DNA of 64,000 nucleotides from Caballeronia zhejiangensis (GTDB taxonomy: Bacteria > Pseudomonadota > Gammaproteobacteria > Burkholderiales > Burkholderiaceae), in the NCBI RefSeq assembly GCF_000698575.1, contig NZ_JFHD01000003.1, positions 186,001-250,000 of the forward strand, read 5' to 3'. Of this stretch, positions 25,329-33,794 are shown piece by piece; the first letter of the stretch is position 1, and every line of letters starts with the position of its first letter. The notes under the pieces are model-generated. The model ran no database searches, was not told the origin of the DNA, and saw only the letters and a list, made by a program, of their open reading frames with translations. The position numbers were made by a program, and so were the translations under genes.

Positions 25329-26153
25329 CTAGGCCAGCGGCGCGCACGTCGCCATCGCGATGTGATCCGCGATCGCCGCGTTCACCGCACAGGCATGCGT
25401 GAGCGGCCCCATGTGTCCCGCATCCGGCACGACGATCAGCTTCGCCGCCGGCATCAGATCGGGCAAGGTTTCCGCGATCAGGCGCGTCGGCGCGGGCGCG
25501 TGCTCGCCGCGCATGACGAGCGTGGGAATGCGCAGCTTCGCATACGCGCTCGCCGGCGTCGGCTCGTGAATCAGCGCGCGAAAATCGAGCGGCGCTTTCG
25601 GCACCCAGCGCGTGAGCATCGCCTGTACGGACGGCCGCAACGCCGACCATGCGCCATGTCCGCCCCAATAATCGACGAAGGAACGCGCCGCGCCGCGCAG
25701 ATCGCCGGCGACGACGCCCTCCGCCGTGCGCGCCGCGATCGCGAGAATCTCGGCGAATTCAGTCGCACCGCGCGCGCCCATGCTCTTCAGCAGATGAAAC
25801 GCCGACGGCTCGTAAAGCGTGATGCTCGCGACGCCGTGCGGCCGTTCCAGCGCGGCGCGCAACGCGACGCCGCCGCCATACGAATGTCCGACGAGATGCA
25901 CCTTGCCGCGCTGACGATCGATGATGTCGATCGTGCGGGCTGCTTCGTCCGCGAGCGTGAAGGCGCGCTCGCCGCTCCACGGTCCGACGCTGTCGCAACC
26001 ATAGTGCTCCGGCGCCATCAACGTGTAGCGCGCGTGATCCGCGTTGAGTGCGTCGAGCGTTTCGCCGAGCTGGCGCCATTGATTCGCGCCCGCGCCCGAG
26101 CAGTGCAGCGCGATGACCGCTGCGGCGGTGTGTTCGTCGTTCGAATCCATCAT
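25329..26153 (-). CDS. Alpha/beta-fold hydrolase
   Basis: A 274-residue cytoplasmic hydrolase. The nucleophile elbow is GHSYGG (Ser near 94), the oxyanion region is HCSGAGANQW near the N-terminus, and the late catalytic acid and base are in APAPTRL and DAGHMGPL. The start is one of two adjacent ATGs (26153/26150). The substrate is not predictable; it could be an esterase, lactonase or C-C hydrolase. It has no operon partner. Confidence 0.82.
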   Translation of the reverse strand: MMDSNDEHTAAAVIALHCSGAGANQWRQLGETLDALNADHARYTLMAPEHYGCDSVGPWSGERAFTLADEAARTIDIIDRQRGKVHLVGHSYGGGVALRAALERPHGVASITLYEPSAFHLLKSMGARGATEFAEILAIAARTAEGVVAGDLRGAARSFVDYWGGHGAWSALRPSVQAMLTRWVPKAPLDFRALIHEPTPASAYAKLRIPTLVMRGEHAPAPTRLIAETLPDLMPAAKLIVVPDAGHMGPLTHACAVNAAIADHIAMATCAPLA

Positions 26154-26178
26154 CGTTCGTTCTCGCTTTCGTGAGTGA

Positions 26179-26352
26179 TCAGGCGTCGCCGTCGCACGCG
26201 CGCATACGGCGTTCGAGCTCGCCGATATCCGCGCACGATCCGAGATAGGCGTCGCGGCGGCTATGCTCCGCACGTTCCAGCAGCATCCCGGTCCAGCAGA
26301 TCAGATGCGGCAGCATGAAGTCCTTTCCGACATTGATTAGGTATCCCAACAT
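26179..26352 (-). CDS. DUF3563 family small protein
   Basis: A 57-residue protein from the ATG at 26352 (GGAG upstream). It shows the DUF3563 pattern: an N-terminal hydrophobic part (MLGYLINVGKDF), then RRDAYLGSCADIGELERRM at the C-terminus, which is the family signature. Such proteins are frequent in Burkholderia and have no known role. It lies just before the hydrolase gene on the same strand. Confidence 0.72.
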   Translation of the reverse strand: MLGYLINVGKDFMLPHLICWTGMLLERAEHSRRDAYLGSCADIGELERRMRACDGDA

Positions 26353-26826
26353 GATTCGCTCCACTTGCACCAACGAGACCTTCCATGAAATGCCGGCTGA
26401 GCGAACGTGCAAGACGGATGAATCGGAGAGTCGCTGAGGCGGCGGGTGTCGATGCAATGCAGCGACCGTGCCAGTTTCGCCGATGCCTTGCCAGTCAAGG
26501 CTCGGGGCGAAATCAGCCGCGCGCAGGCCGACGCGGGTGTCGGGCGCGAGCCAACGCTTCGTCTTCGGAAAGACGGCGGACGTCGAACACGTCGCCGAAC
26601 CTCGTCGGAAGCGACTCCTTGCGTGAGATACGGAAAAGGCCGCGAAAATATTCCCTTCGCATGGGATCAAGCTTTCGCGCCGCCGCGCCGTTAATACGGC
26701 TGATTGCCGCGAAAGGCGCTTCGCCCGGCGCGCCTGCCCGTAGACCGGCCCGCTTCGGATGGCGCGATAAGATACGGCAGCGTTCGATCTTTGCGTCCCG
26801 CAATCGCTCATTCGGAGGCAAACGGC
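26353..26826. other. 474-base intergenic stretch before the hybrid kinase
   Basis: I see no convincing gene here. It holds divergent promoter space for the DUF3563 and kinase genes and a small hairpin (GCCGT-TAAT-ACGGC, 26687-26700). A ribosome site GGAGG at 26814-26818 belongs to the kinase start. Confidence 0.6.
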
Positions 26827-29800
26827 TTGCACAGTCGCCACTCGCTCACTTTCAGGATGACGGTGTTCATCGGCGTCGTCTGCGTGCTCCTCATCGGCAC
26901 CGATCTCTGGCGCAGCGTCGCCGCACGCCGCGCGCAGATCGACGAGATGACGACGGCGACGTCCAACCTCGCGCGCGCGATGGCGCAGCACGCGAACGAC
27001 GCGTTCAAGGAAGCCGATACGACGCTCATCGGCATGGTGGAGCGCGTCGAGGAGGACGGCACGTCGCCGGCCGACCTCGCGCGCCTGCACCGCTCGCTCG
27101 TGTCACGCGTGCAGCAGTTGCCGCAATTGAACGGGCTCTTCATCTTCGACAAGGACGGCGCGTGGATCGTCAATTCGCAGGCGAAGCTCGACTCGCGATT
27201 CAATAACTCGGACCGCGAGTACTTCGAATATCACCGCACGCATACCGATCAGGGCTCGCACATCGGGCCGCCGGTCAAGAGCCGTTCGACGGGAAAGTGG
27301 ATCGTGCCGGTATCGCGCCGCATCGACGCGCCCGATGGAAGCTTCGCGGGCGTCGCGCTCGCGACCATCGACATCGATTTCTTTTCGCGCTTCTACGACA
27401 GCCTCGATCTCGGCCAGTCGGGCGCGGCGGTTCTCGTGCTGAACTCGGGCACGATGATCGTGCGCCGCCCTTTCGAGGATCGTTTCGTCGGCAAGAACGT
27501 GAGCGACACGGCGCTTTATCGCTCGCATCTGGACGGCCGCTCGGGCGTGTTCACGACTAAATCGTCGCAGGATCACGTCACGCGTCTGAACAGCCTGCGG
27601 GAATTGCAGGACTATCCGCTCTTCGTCGCCGCAGCACTTTCGGAAGATGAAATCCTCGGCCCGTGGTGGCGCGACACGCTCTGGCACGCCTCCGTCACGA
27701 CCGTGCTCGCGCTCGTCATCGCGATGTTCGGCGCACGGCTCGTGCGTCAGGTCACGGCGCGCACCCACATCGAGCAGGCGCTCGCTCGAAGCCTCGCGAC
27801 GACTCAAACCGTCCTCGACACCGCGATCAGCCCGATCATCACCGTGGACGAGCGCGGCGCGGTCCGCTCCTTCAATTCGGCCGGCGAAAAGGTATTCGGC
27901 TATAAGGCGAGCGAAGTCATCGGGCAAAACATCCGGATGCTGGTGCCGCCGCCCCATCTGGATTTGTACAACGAATACATAATGCAATTCAAGGGGGAAA
28001 GCGGCGTCGCGACGGCCGACTGCGAACTCGCCGGACAGCGCAAGGACGGCACGTCGTTTCCTGCGCATGTATCGACGGGCGCGATGCGTCTCGATGGCGC
28101 TTTGCATTTTGTATCTGTAATTACGGATATCTCCAGGCAGCGGAAGGAACGCAGCGAACTGGCGCACGCGCGCGACCAGTTGCTTCTGGCTGCCGACATT
28201 GCCGAACTGGGCATCTGGTCGTGGGATCTGGTGACGGACAAGCTGCACTGGAACGCGCGCATGTTCGAGATTTATCACTATCCGCCGGAGATGCTCGATA
28301 ACGGGCTGCACTTCGAGCACTGGCGCCTGCGCATACATCCCGAGGATCACGACGCGATCATGGCGAACCTGCGCGCGGCCGCTGCAGGAGAGATCGAGAC
28401 CTTGCAGCCGTTCCGGATCGTCCTGCCAGACGGGACGACGCGGCGCATCCAGAGCGGGCTGCGCACGCAGCGCAACGCGAATGGCACGCCCGTCGTGATG
28501 ACCGGCGTGAACTACGACGTCACCGACCAGTACGAACTGGAGTTCCATCTGCGCAATGCGAAGGAGCAGGCGGATGCCGCGAGCGCGGCGAAGTCTTCGT
28601 TCCTCGCGAACATGAGCCACGAAATCCGCACTCCGATGAACGCGGTGCTCGGCATGTTGCATCTCGTGCAGCTGACGGCGCTCAATGCGCGCCAGCAGGA
28701 CTATGTGAGCAAGGCGGAAACCGCGGCCAGATCGTTGCTGAATTTGCTCAACGATATTCTCGATTATTCGAAGATCGAAGCGGGCAAGCTGCAGCTCGAC
28801 AGCCATCCGTTCGAGCCGGAAAAACTGATGGAAGAGCTCGGCATCGTGCTCTCGGGCAACCAGGGCGCGAAGGATGTCGAAGTGCTGTTCGATCTCGATC
28901 CGTCCGTGCCGACTGTGCTCGTCGGCGATAGCTTCCGCCTTCAGCAAGTGCTGATCAATCTCGCGGGCAATGCGCTCAAGTTCACGTCGGCGGGGCAGAT
29001 CGTCGTGAGCGTGCATCGGCTCGACGATTCGCCCGATGCATCCGGCGATGCGGTGCGCTTGCGTATCACGGTCAGCGATAGCGGCATCGGCATCAGCGAG
29101 GCACAGCTCGAACGCATCTTTGAGGGCTTCACGCAGGCGGAGGCATCGACTTCGCGCCGTTACGGCGGCTCGGGCCTTGGGCTCGTCATCAGCAAGCGGC
29201 TTGTCGCGATGATGGGCGGGCAGCTCGAAGTCGAAAGCCGTGTGGGCGAAGGCAGCCGCTTCTGGTTCGACATCACGCTTGGCGTCGAAACGGCGAGCGC
29301 GTTGACGCATGACGAAAGCGCGAACCTCGAACATGGCGCGCGCATTCTCATCGCCGATGACAACGCGATCGCAGGCGAGATCATGGCGCGCACGGTGCGC
29401 TCGCTCGGCTGGCGCGCGGACATCGTGACGAGCGGACGCGAAGCGGTCGAACGCATCGGCGAAGCTGCGCTGAACGATGCGCCCTACGACATCGCCCTCC
29501 TCGACTGGCGCATGCCGGAACTCGACGGGCTCAACGCCGCCAGGCAGATTCACGCGATGAAAGGCCGCGCTGCGCCGCCTCTCGTGCTGCTCGTCACGGC
29601 ATTCGGCCGCGAGGTGTTGAAGGAGTCGCAGGAAGGCGGCGACGCGCCTTTCGCCGGCTTCCTGACGAAGCCCGTGACGCCGAAGCAACTCGCGGCGGCA
29701 ATCCGTGCCGCGCTGCCTCGCGACACCGAAACGACGCGGCCCGTCACGCCGCTGCCGACAATGAAAGCGCGCCGCCTTGCGGGACTCGCGTTGCTCGTCG

Positions 29801-30774
29801 TCGAAGACAATGCGCTCAACCGCCAGGTTGCCGAAGGCGTGCTGCTCGCTGAAGGCGCATCCGTCACGCTTGCGCAAAGCGGCCGTGAAGGCGTCGATCG
29901 GGTCATCGCAGCAAACGCCTGCTTCGACGCGGTGCTCATGGACGTGCAGATGCCCGATCTCGATGGACTCGAAGCGACACGCCTCATTCGCGCGGACGGC
30001 CGCTTCGCCGCGCTGCCCGTCATCGCGATGACGGCCAATGCATCGGGCGCGGATCGCGATGCGTGCATAGCGGCCGGCATGAACGAACATGTAGGCAAGC
30101 CAATCGATGTGGAGCGGCTGGTCGCGGTGCTGCGCGCGCACACCGAACGCACGCTGCAAGCGCCGGATGCACATCACGCGAATGCCGATATCGAATCTAT
30201 CATCGAGCCGCGTGATTCGATCGTCGCGCGTTTCGGCGGCAACGTCGATCTGATCCGCAAGGCGATCGACGGCCTCGACGCGCAGACTGGCAAGCAACTC
30301 GCGATGCTCGCCTCGGCGCTCGCGGCGCACGACGTGCGCGGCGCCGCGGCGATGCTGCATGCGATCAAAGGCAGCGCGGCCACGATCGGCGCTGCTGCGC
30401 TCGCGCGGCTCGCGAGCACGCTCGAGAAGGACGCGCATCTTCTGGAAGCTGCGCGCGTGGCGTTGCCGCGCATGCAGCAGTTGCTTGCATCGAGCGTGGC
30501 GCAACTCGTCGATGAATTCGGTCGGCCCCGATCGCCTGCACGGAACACTTCCAACGTTTCACCGCTGCAAGACTACGACTGGCGCGCACGCCTCACTGCT
30601 ATCGTCGAATTGCTCGATGCATCGAATCTGCAGGCGATCGCGCTATCCGAGAACTTGTCGCCTTATGCGCCGAGCGCGTATCGCGAGCACTTCGAGCAGT
30701 TTCTCGCGTGCGTGCGCGCACTCGAATTCGCGCGCGCATCGGAGATCGCGCGCGATATGCTCGAACAGGTTTGA
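26827..30774 (+). CDS. Hybrid sensor histidine kinase with two receivers and Hpt domain
   Basis: Inner-membrane kinase of about 1315 residues (BarA-like layout). The TTG at 26827 lies eight bases after GGAGG; an ATG at 26857 is the alternative. Order: membrane helix (about 12-30), periplasmic dCache-type sensor, second helix (about 288-308), PAS near 325-430, PAS_3 near 450-560, HisKA with His598 in MSHEIRTPMN, the ATPase with GIGISEAQLERIFEGF and YGGSGLGL, receiver 1 (Asp893 in LLDWRMPELDG), receiver 2 (Asp1039 in LMDVQMPDLDG) and Hpt (His1178 in LHAIKGSAAT). All phosphorelay residues are present. It is convergent with a double-receiver protein gene and close to a sigma-54 activator, suggesting one signalling system. 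Confidence 0.92.
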   Translation: MHSRHSLTFRMTVFIGVVCVLLIGTDLWRSVAARRAQIDEMTTATSNLARAMAQHANDAFKEADTTLIGMVERVEEDGTSPADLARLHRSLVSRVQQLPQLNGLFIFDKDGAWIVNSQAKLDSRFNNSDREYFEYHRTHTDQGSHIGPPVKSRSTGKWIVPVSRRIDAPDGSFAGVALATIDIDFFSRFYDSLDLGQSGAAVLVLNSGTMIVRRPFEDRFVGKNVSDTALYRSHLDGRSGVFTTKSSQDHVTRLNSLRELQDYPLFVAAALSEDEILGPWWRDTLWHASVTTVLALVIAMFGARLVRQVTARTHIEQALARSLATTQTVLDTAISPIITVDERGAVRSFNSAGEKVFGYKASEVIGQNIRMLVPPPHLDLYNEYIMQFKGESGVATADCELAGQRKDGTSFPAHVSTGAMRLDGALHFVSVITDISRQRKERSELAHARDQLLLAADIAELGIWSWDLVTDKLHWNARMFEIYHYPPEMLDNGLHFEHWRLRIHPEDHDAIMANLRAAAAGEIETLQPFRIVLPDGTTRRIQSGLRTQRNANGTPVVMTGVNYDVTDQYELEFHLRNAKEQADAASAAKSSFLANMSHEIRTPMNAVLGMLHLVQLTALNARQQDYVSKAETAARSLLNLLNDILDYSKIEAGKLQLDSHPFEPEKLMEELGIVLSGNQGAKDVEVLFDLDPSVPTVLVGDSFRLQQVLINLAGNALKFTSAGQIVVSVHRLDDSPDASGDAVRLRITVSDSGIGISEAQLERIFEGFTQAEASTSRRYGGSGLGLVISKRLVAMMGGQLEVESRVGEGSRFWFDITLGVETASALTHDESANLEHGARILIADDNAIAGEIMARTVRSLGWRADIVTSGREAVERIGEAALNDAPYDIALLDWRMPELDGLNAARQIHAMKGRAAPPLVLLVTAFGREVLKESQEGGDAPFAGFLTKPVTPKQLAAAIRAALPRDTETTRPVTPLPTMKARRLAGLALLVVEDNALNRQVAEGVLLAEGASVTLAQSGREGVDRVIAANACFDAVLMDVQMPDLDGLEATRLIRADGRFAALPVIAMTANASGADRDACIAAGMNEHVGKPIDVERLVAVLRAHTERTLQAPDAHHANADIESIIEPRDSIVARFGGNVDLIRKAIDGLDAQTGKQLAMLASALAAHDVRGAAAMLHAIKGSAATIGAAALARLASTLEKDAHLLEAARVALPRMQQLLASSVAQLVDEFGRPRSPARNTSNVSPLQDYDWRARLTAIVELLDASNLQAIALSENLSPYAPSAYREHFEQFLACVRALEFARASEIARDMLEQV

Positions 30775-30795
30775 GCCGAACGAGAACGCTAGACG

Positions 30796-31725
30796 TTAGC
30801 GGCCATTTGCATCGCGAACATACACCGGAAACGGATGGACGTTCGCGCCGCATGCCGAGTCCAGCATCGCGCGCAATTCTTCCCGCGCCTTGCGCGCAGA
30901 AGCCAGCGCGCCCTGCACGCGCGCCTGCAACACGGCGGACCTGGCCGGCTTTGCAATGACATCCGCCGCGCCCGCATCGAGCGTGCATTGCTCCGTTTCG
31001 ACATCGCGCGCATCGGCCAGCACGACGATCGGTACGTGGGCCAGTTCCGACAACAATGCGCGCACCGCCGCGCAAGGGTTATCGCAACAACGCGCATCCA
31101 GCACGATCGCATCCGGCTCCTTGCTTTGCGCAAGACCTAGCGCGGCATTGCAATCCTTCGCGAGATCGAGTGCGCCGATGCCTTCGAGCGCATGCCGATG
31201 CGCCTCGATCGTGTCGTCCCCGAGGATGCCGAGCACGCGCACGCCCGTAGGTTTCGACGCCGCCGCTTTACCCTGCTCGTGCCGACGCGCCTGCGCCTCC
31301 ATCACGCGATGCCGCAGACGAAGCTGTGCCCGCACACGTGCCTGCAGGCGCGGCGCGACCAGCGGTTTGATGACGTAATCCGCCGCGCCGATGTTGAAGG
31401 CGTCGACTTCGAGCGCGGGCGCGTCGTGACTGGTGACGAATATCACCGGCACGCGCGCGAGCTTCGCATCGCGCTTGAGGATTTCGCAGACATCGAAGCC
31501 CGTCATGTTGGGCAGATTGGCGTCGAGAAGGATCAGATCCGGCGTCGACTCGCGCGCCAGCGCGAGTGCCGCTTCGCCAGTGGTGGCAAAGCGCTGGTTG
31601 GGGAACTCCGCGAGCATGTCCCCGATGATGCGAATCATCGCCGGGTCGTCGTCGACGAGAAGCAAACGCGGCTGGTACGTTGAGGTGGAGTTCTCTGCTT
31701 TATCCATATTCGAACGGTCATTCAT
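30796..31725 (-). CDS. Response regulator with two receiver domains, second degenerate
   Basis: About 309 residues from the ATG at 31725. Receiver 1 is complete: LLLVDDDPAMIR, phospho-acceptor Asp in LILLDANLPNMTGF (near residue 68), VTSHD and DYVIKPL. A basic helical linker (about 135-165) joins a second receiver with DAIVLDARCCDNP and DVIAKPARS. Receiver 2 lacks the paired N-terminal acidic residues in the usual form (ILGDDTIEAH) and is probably not phosphorylated normally. There is no output domain, so it may act as an adaptor or phosphate sink. The gene lies tail-to-tail with the hybrid kinase, 21 bases apart. Confidence 0.85.
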   Translation of the reverse strand: MNDRSNMDKAENSTSTYQPRLLLVDDDPAMIRIIGDMLAEFPNQRFATTGEAALALARESTPDLILLDANLPNMTGFDVCEILKRDAKLARVPVIFVTSHDAPALEVDAFNIGAADYVIKPLVAPRLQARVRAQLRLRHRVMEAQARRHEQGKAAASKPTGVRVLGILGDDTIEAHRHALEGIGALDLAKDCNAALGLAQSKEPDAIVLDARCCDNPCAAVRALLSELAHVPIVVLADARDVETEQCTLDAGAADVIAKPARSAVLQARVQGALASARKAREELRAMLDSACGANVHPFPVYVRDANGR

Positions 31726-32114
31726 CAGACGAGATGCACCTTTATGAACTCTACGCCCGCAATGCGTGCGCCGCAAATTGATATGCGTGGAGGTATTAAT
31801 TATCTGATATTTCAGTGCTCGCAGATTTCTGTTCCGCAAATACTTTCGTGCATGGACATATTCATAAGTGAATAAGTAACTTGTTCCGAGCGCTCCGTGC
31901 GCGCCCGTCCGTGTCATTTAGGGCACGGCCGGATAAAGCACGTTCGTTCCGCAGGTTTTCGCACGGGCGTCCCGCAAAAAATGCTATGACGTTTTTAATC
32001 GAATCCGCCGATCAATGTAAACATTCAAAAACGGCTTATCGTTTGCGAGGCTTTTTACATTGCGACCTCAGGGCGCATACTTGCCGCAATATCTATAAAA
32101 GCCGGGAAAAAGCC
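31726..32114. other. 389-base AT-rich divergent promoter region
   Basis: The spacer between the divergent response regulator and the VpsR-like activator is visibly richer in A/T than its surroundings (for example AATTATCTGATATTTCAG near 31798-31815). It has no gene that I can support. A candidate sigma-54 element lies at 32071-32084. The composition would suit nucleoid-protein silencing such as H-NS/Bv3F-type binding. Confidence 0.55.
32071..32084 (+). promoter_or_regulatory. Candidate sigma-54 promoter GG-N8-TTGC
   Basis: GG at 32071-32072 and TTGC at 32081-32084 have the spacing of the -24/-12 elements (GG-N10-GC), 30 bases before the activator start. The -24 box is otherwise weak (AGGGCGC instead of TGGCACG). 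Autoregulation would fit, but the match is marginal. Confidence 0.3.
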
Positions 32115-33488
32115 ATGTACGGGGAAGCCAGAACGCTCTACTTCGTGGGCCGCGCATTATCGGACGATGTCTCCGAGCGTTTGTGCGCTCGTGGCTGGAC
32201 CGTCGAGCGCATCGACCCGGCCAAGCCGCCCAAGTCCGCCAAACACGGCAAACGCGCAGCGGCGGGTATCGTCGATCTCACCAGTCGCGGTTTTGCACAG
32301 GACGCGGCCGCGCTCACCGCGATGCTCGCAAGTTATCAGATCGGCTGGGTCGCGACGGTCGACGCCGAGCATGTCGATAACCCCGATATCTGCCGCCTCA
32401 TTCGCGATTTTTGTTTCGATTATGTGACCGTGCCGTCCACCGCCGATCGAATCGTCGATGCAGTGGGACACGCATACGGCATGGTTTCGCTGCACGATGC
32501 CGCGAGCAACGATCCGCGCAAGGACGAATGCAAGGAAGGCAGCATGGTCGGTTCCTGCGATGCAATGCAGGCGCTTTATCGCTCGATTCGAAAAGTCGCG
32601 ATGACCGATGCGCCCGTCTTCATCTCCGGCGAATCGGGCACGGGCAAGGAACTCACCGCTGTTGCGATTCACGAGCGATCCGTGCGGCGCGAGCGGCCTT
32701 TCGTCGCGATCAACTGCGGCGCGATTCCCGCGCATCTGTTGCAGTCGGAACTCTTCGGTTATGAGCGCGGCGCATTTACCGGCGCCAATCAACGCAAGAT
32801 TGGTCGCGTTGAAGCGGCCGACGGCGGCACGCTCTTTCTCGATGAAATCGGCGATCTGCCGCTCGAAAGTCAGGCGAGTCTGCTGCGCTTTCTTCAGGAG
32901 CGCAAGATCGAGCGTCTCGGCGGACAAGGTTCGACGGACGTCGATGTACGCATCATTTCGGCGACGCACGTCGACATGCAGACGGCCATGCTCGAAGGAC
33001 GCTTCCGCGCGGACTTGTACCATCGCCTGTGCGTATTGCAGATCGACGAGCCGCCGCTGCGCGTGCGCGGCAAGGATATCGAACTGCTTGCGAATCACAT
33101 GCTCGATCGCTTCAGAAAAGACGCGAGCCGGCGGCTTCGCGGCTTCGCGCCGTGCGCGATTGCAGCGCTGCATAACTATGGCTGGCCCGGCAATGTGCGC
33201 GAGTTGATCAATCGCGTGCGTCGCGCAATCGTCATGTCGGAAGGAAGGCAGATTCTCGCCAGCGATCTCGAACTGGGCGAATATGCGGAAGCCGCGCCGA
33301 TGACGCTCGCACAAGCGCGCGAAGCAGCCGAGCGACAGGCTATCGACGTGGCGTTGTTACGTCATCGCGGACGTCTCGGCGAAGCGGCGGACGAACTGGG
33401 CATCTCGCGCGTCACGCTGTATCGCATGTTGACTGCCTATGGCTTGCGCGCCAAGGCCGACAGGCCGCTGGAGGCATCAGGCGGCTGA
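32115..33488 (+). CDS. Sigma-54-dependent transcriptional activator, VpsR-like
   Basis: Enhancer-binding regulator of 457 residues. The N-terminal region (about 5-130) resembles the receiver-like VpsR domain without the full set of phosphorylation residues. The AAA+ core has Walker A GESGTGKE (near 172), the sigma-54 contact loop GAFTGA (near 218), Walker B GGTLFLDEIGDL (near 236), and ends in WPGNVRELIN. A Fis-type helix-turn-helix closes the protein (LGEAADELGISRVTLYRML). VpsR and its Burkholderia relatives bind cyclic di-GMP and control exopolysaccharide; whether this one does is inference. It is divergent from the double-receiver gene. Confidence 0.88.
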   Translation: MYGEARTLYFVGRALSDDVSERLCARGWTVERIDPAKPPKSAKHGKRAAAGIVDLTSRGFAQDAAALTAMLASYQIGWVATVDAEHVDNPDICRLIRDFCFDYVTVPSTADRIVDAVGHAYGMVSLHDAASNDPRKDECKEGSMVGSCDAMQALYRSIRKVAMTDAPVFISGESGTGKELTAVAIHERSVRRERPFVAINCGAIPAHLLQSELFGYERGAFTGANQRKIGRVEAADGGTLFLDEIGDLPLESQASLLRFLQERKIERLGGQGSTDVDVRIISATHVDMQTAMLEGRFRADLYHRLCVLQIDEPPLRVRGKDIELLANHMLDRFRKDASRRLRGFAPCAIAALHNYGWPGNVRELINRVRRAIVMSEGRQILASDLELGEYAEAAPMTLAQAREAAERQAIDVALLRHRGRLGEAADELGISRVTLYRMLTAYGLRAKADRPLEASGG

Positions 33489-33794
33489 CCGGTGCGCGAA
33501 TCATGATTCGCTTAAAAGGGCAATAAGGAACCTTCATTCGCCTTCGCCGCTCCAATCACGGCGTCATGAAAGCGTGAAGCGGCATTCACACCGCATTCGT
33601 ACCTCACGCACGTCGCAGTTCCTCTCGTAGCGCTCCCGCGCTACGCAGTCTCGTTTCAATCATTTGCGGCCCGCCTGCGTATCTTCGGCGCGCTCATTCT
33701 GCGCTAATGCGCCATGCCATAACATTCATTCGCACGCATGATGCGTCGCGAATTCTTATGGGCGTGCCTAGCGAGTAACGTCTGGTTGTCAGTC
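33489..33794. other. 306-base intergenic stretch with one hairpin
   Basis: No gene is supported here. A stem-loop CGTAGCG-N6-CGCTACG (33626-33645) may serve as a weak terminator for the activator gene. No T run follows. Confidence 0.45.

Noticed and set aside
26353..27090. Extended minus-strand frame upstream of the DUF3563 protein
   Set aside because: Only the last 57 codons match the family; the extension has no ribosome site and overlaps the kinase start.
27103..30504. A 1133-codon open frame on the minus strand opposite the hybrid kinase
   Set aside because: Its sequence is rich in Arg/His/Ala without any domain, and it mirrors a well-conserved kinase. Long antisense frames are expected at this GC content.
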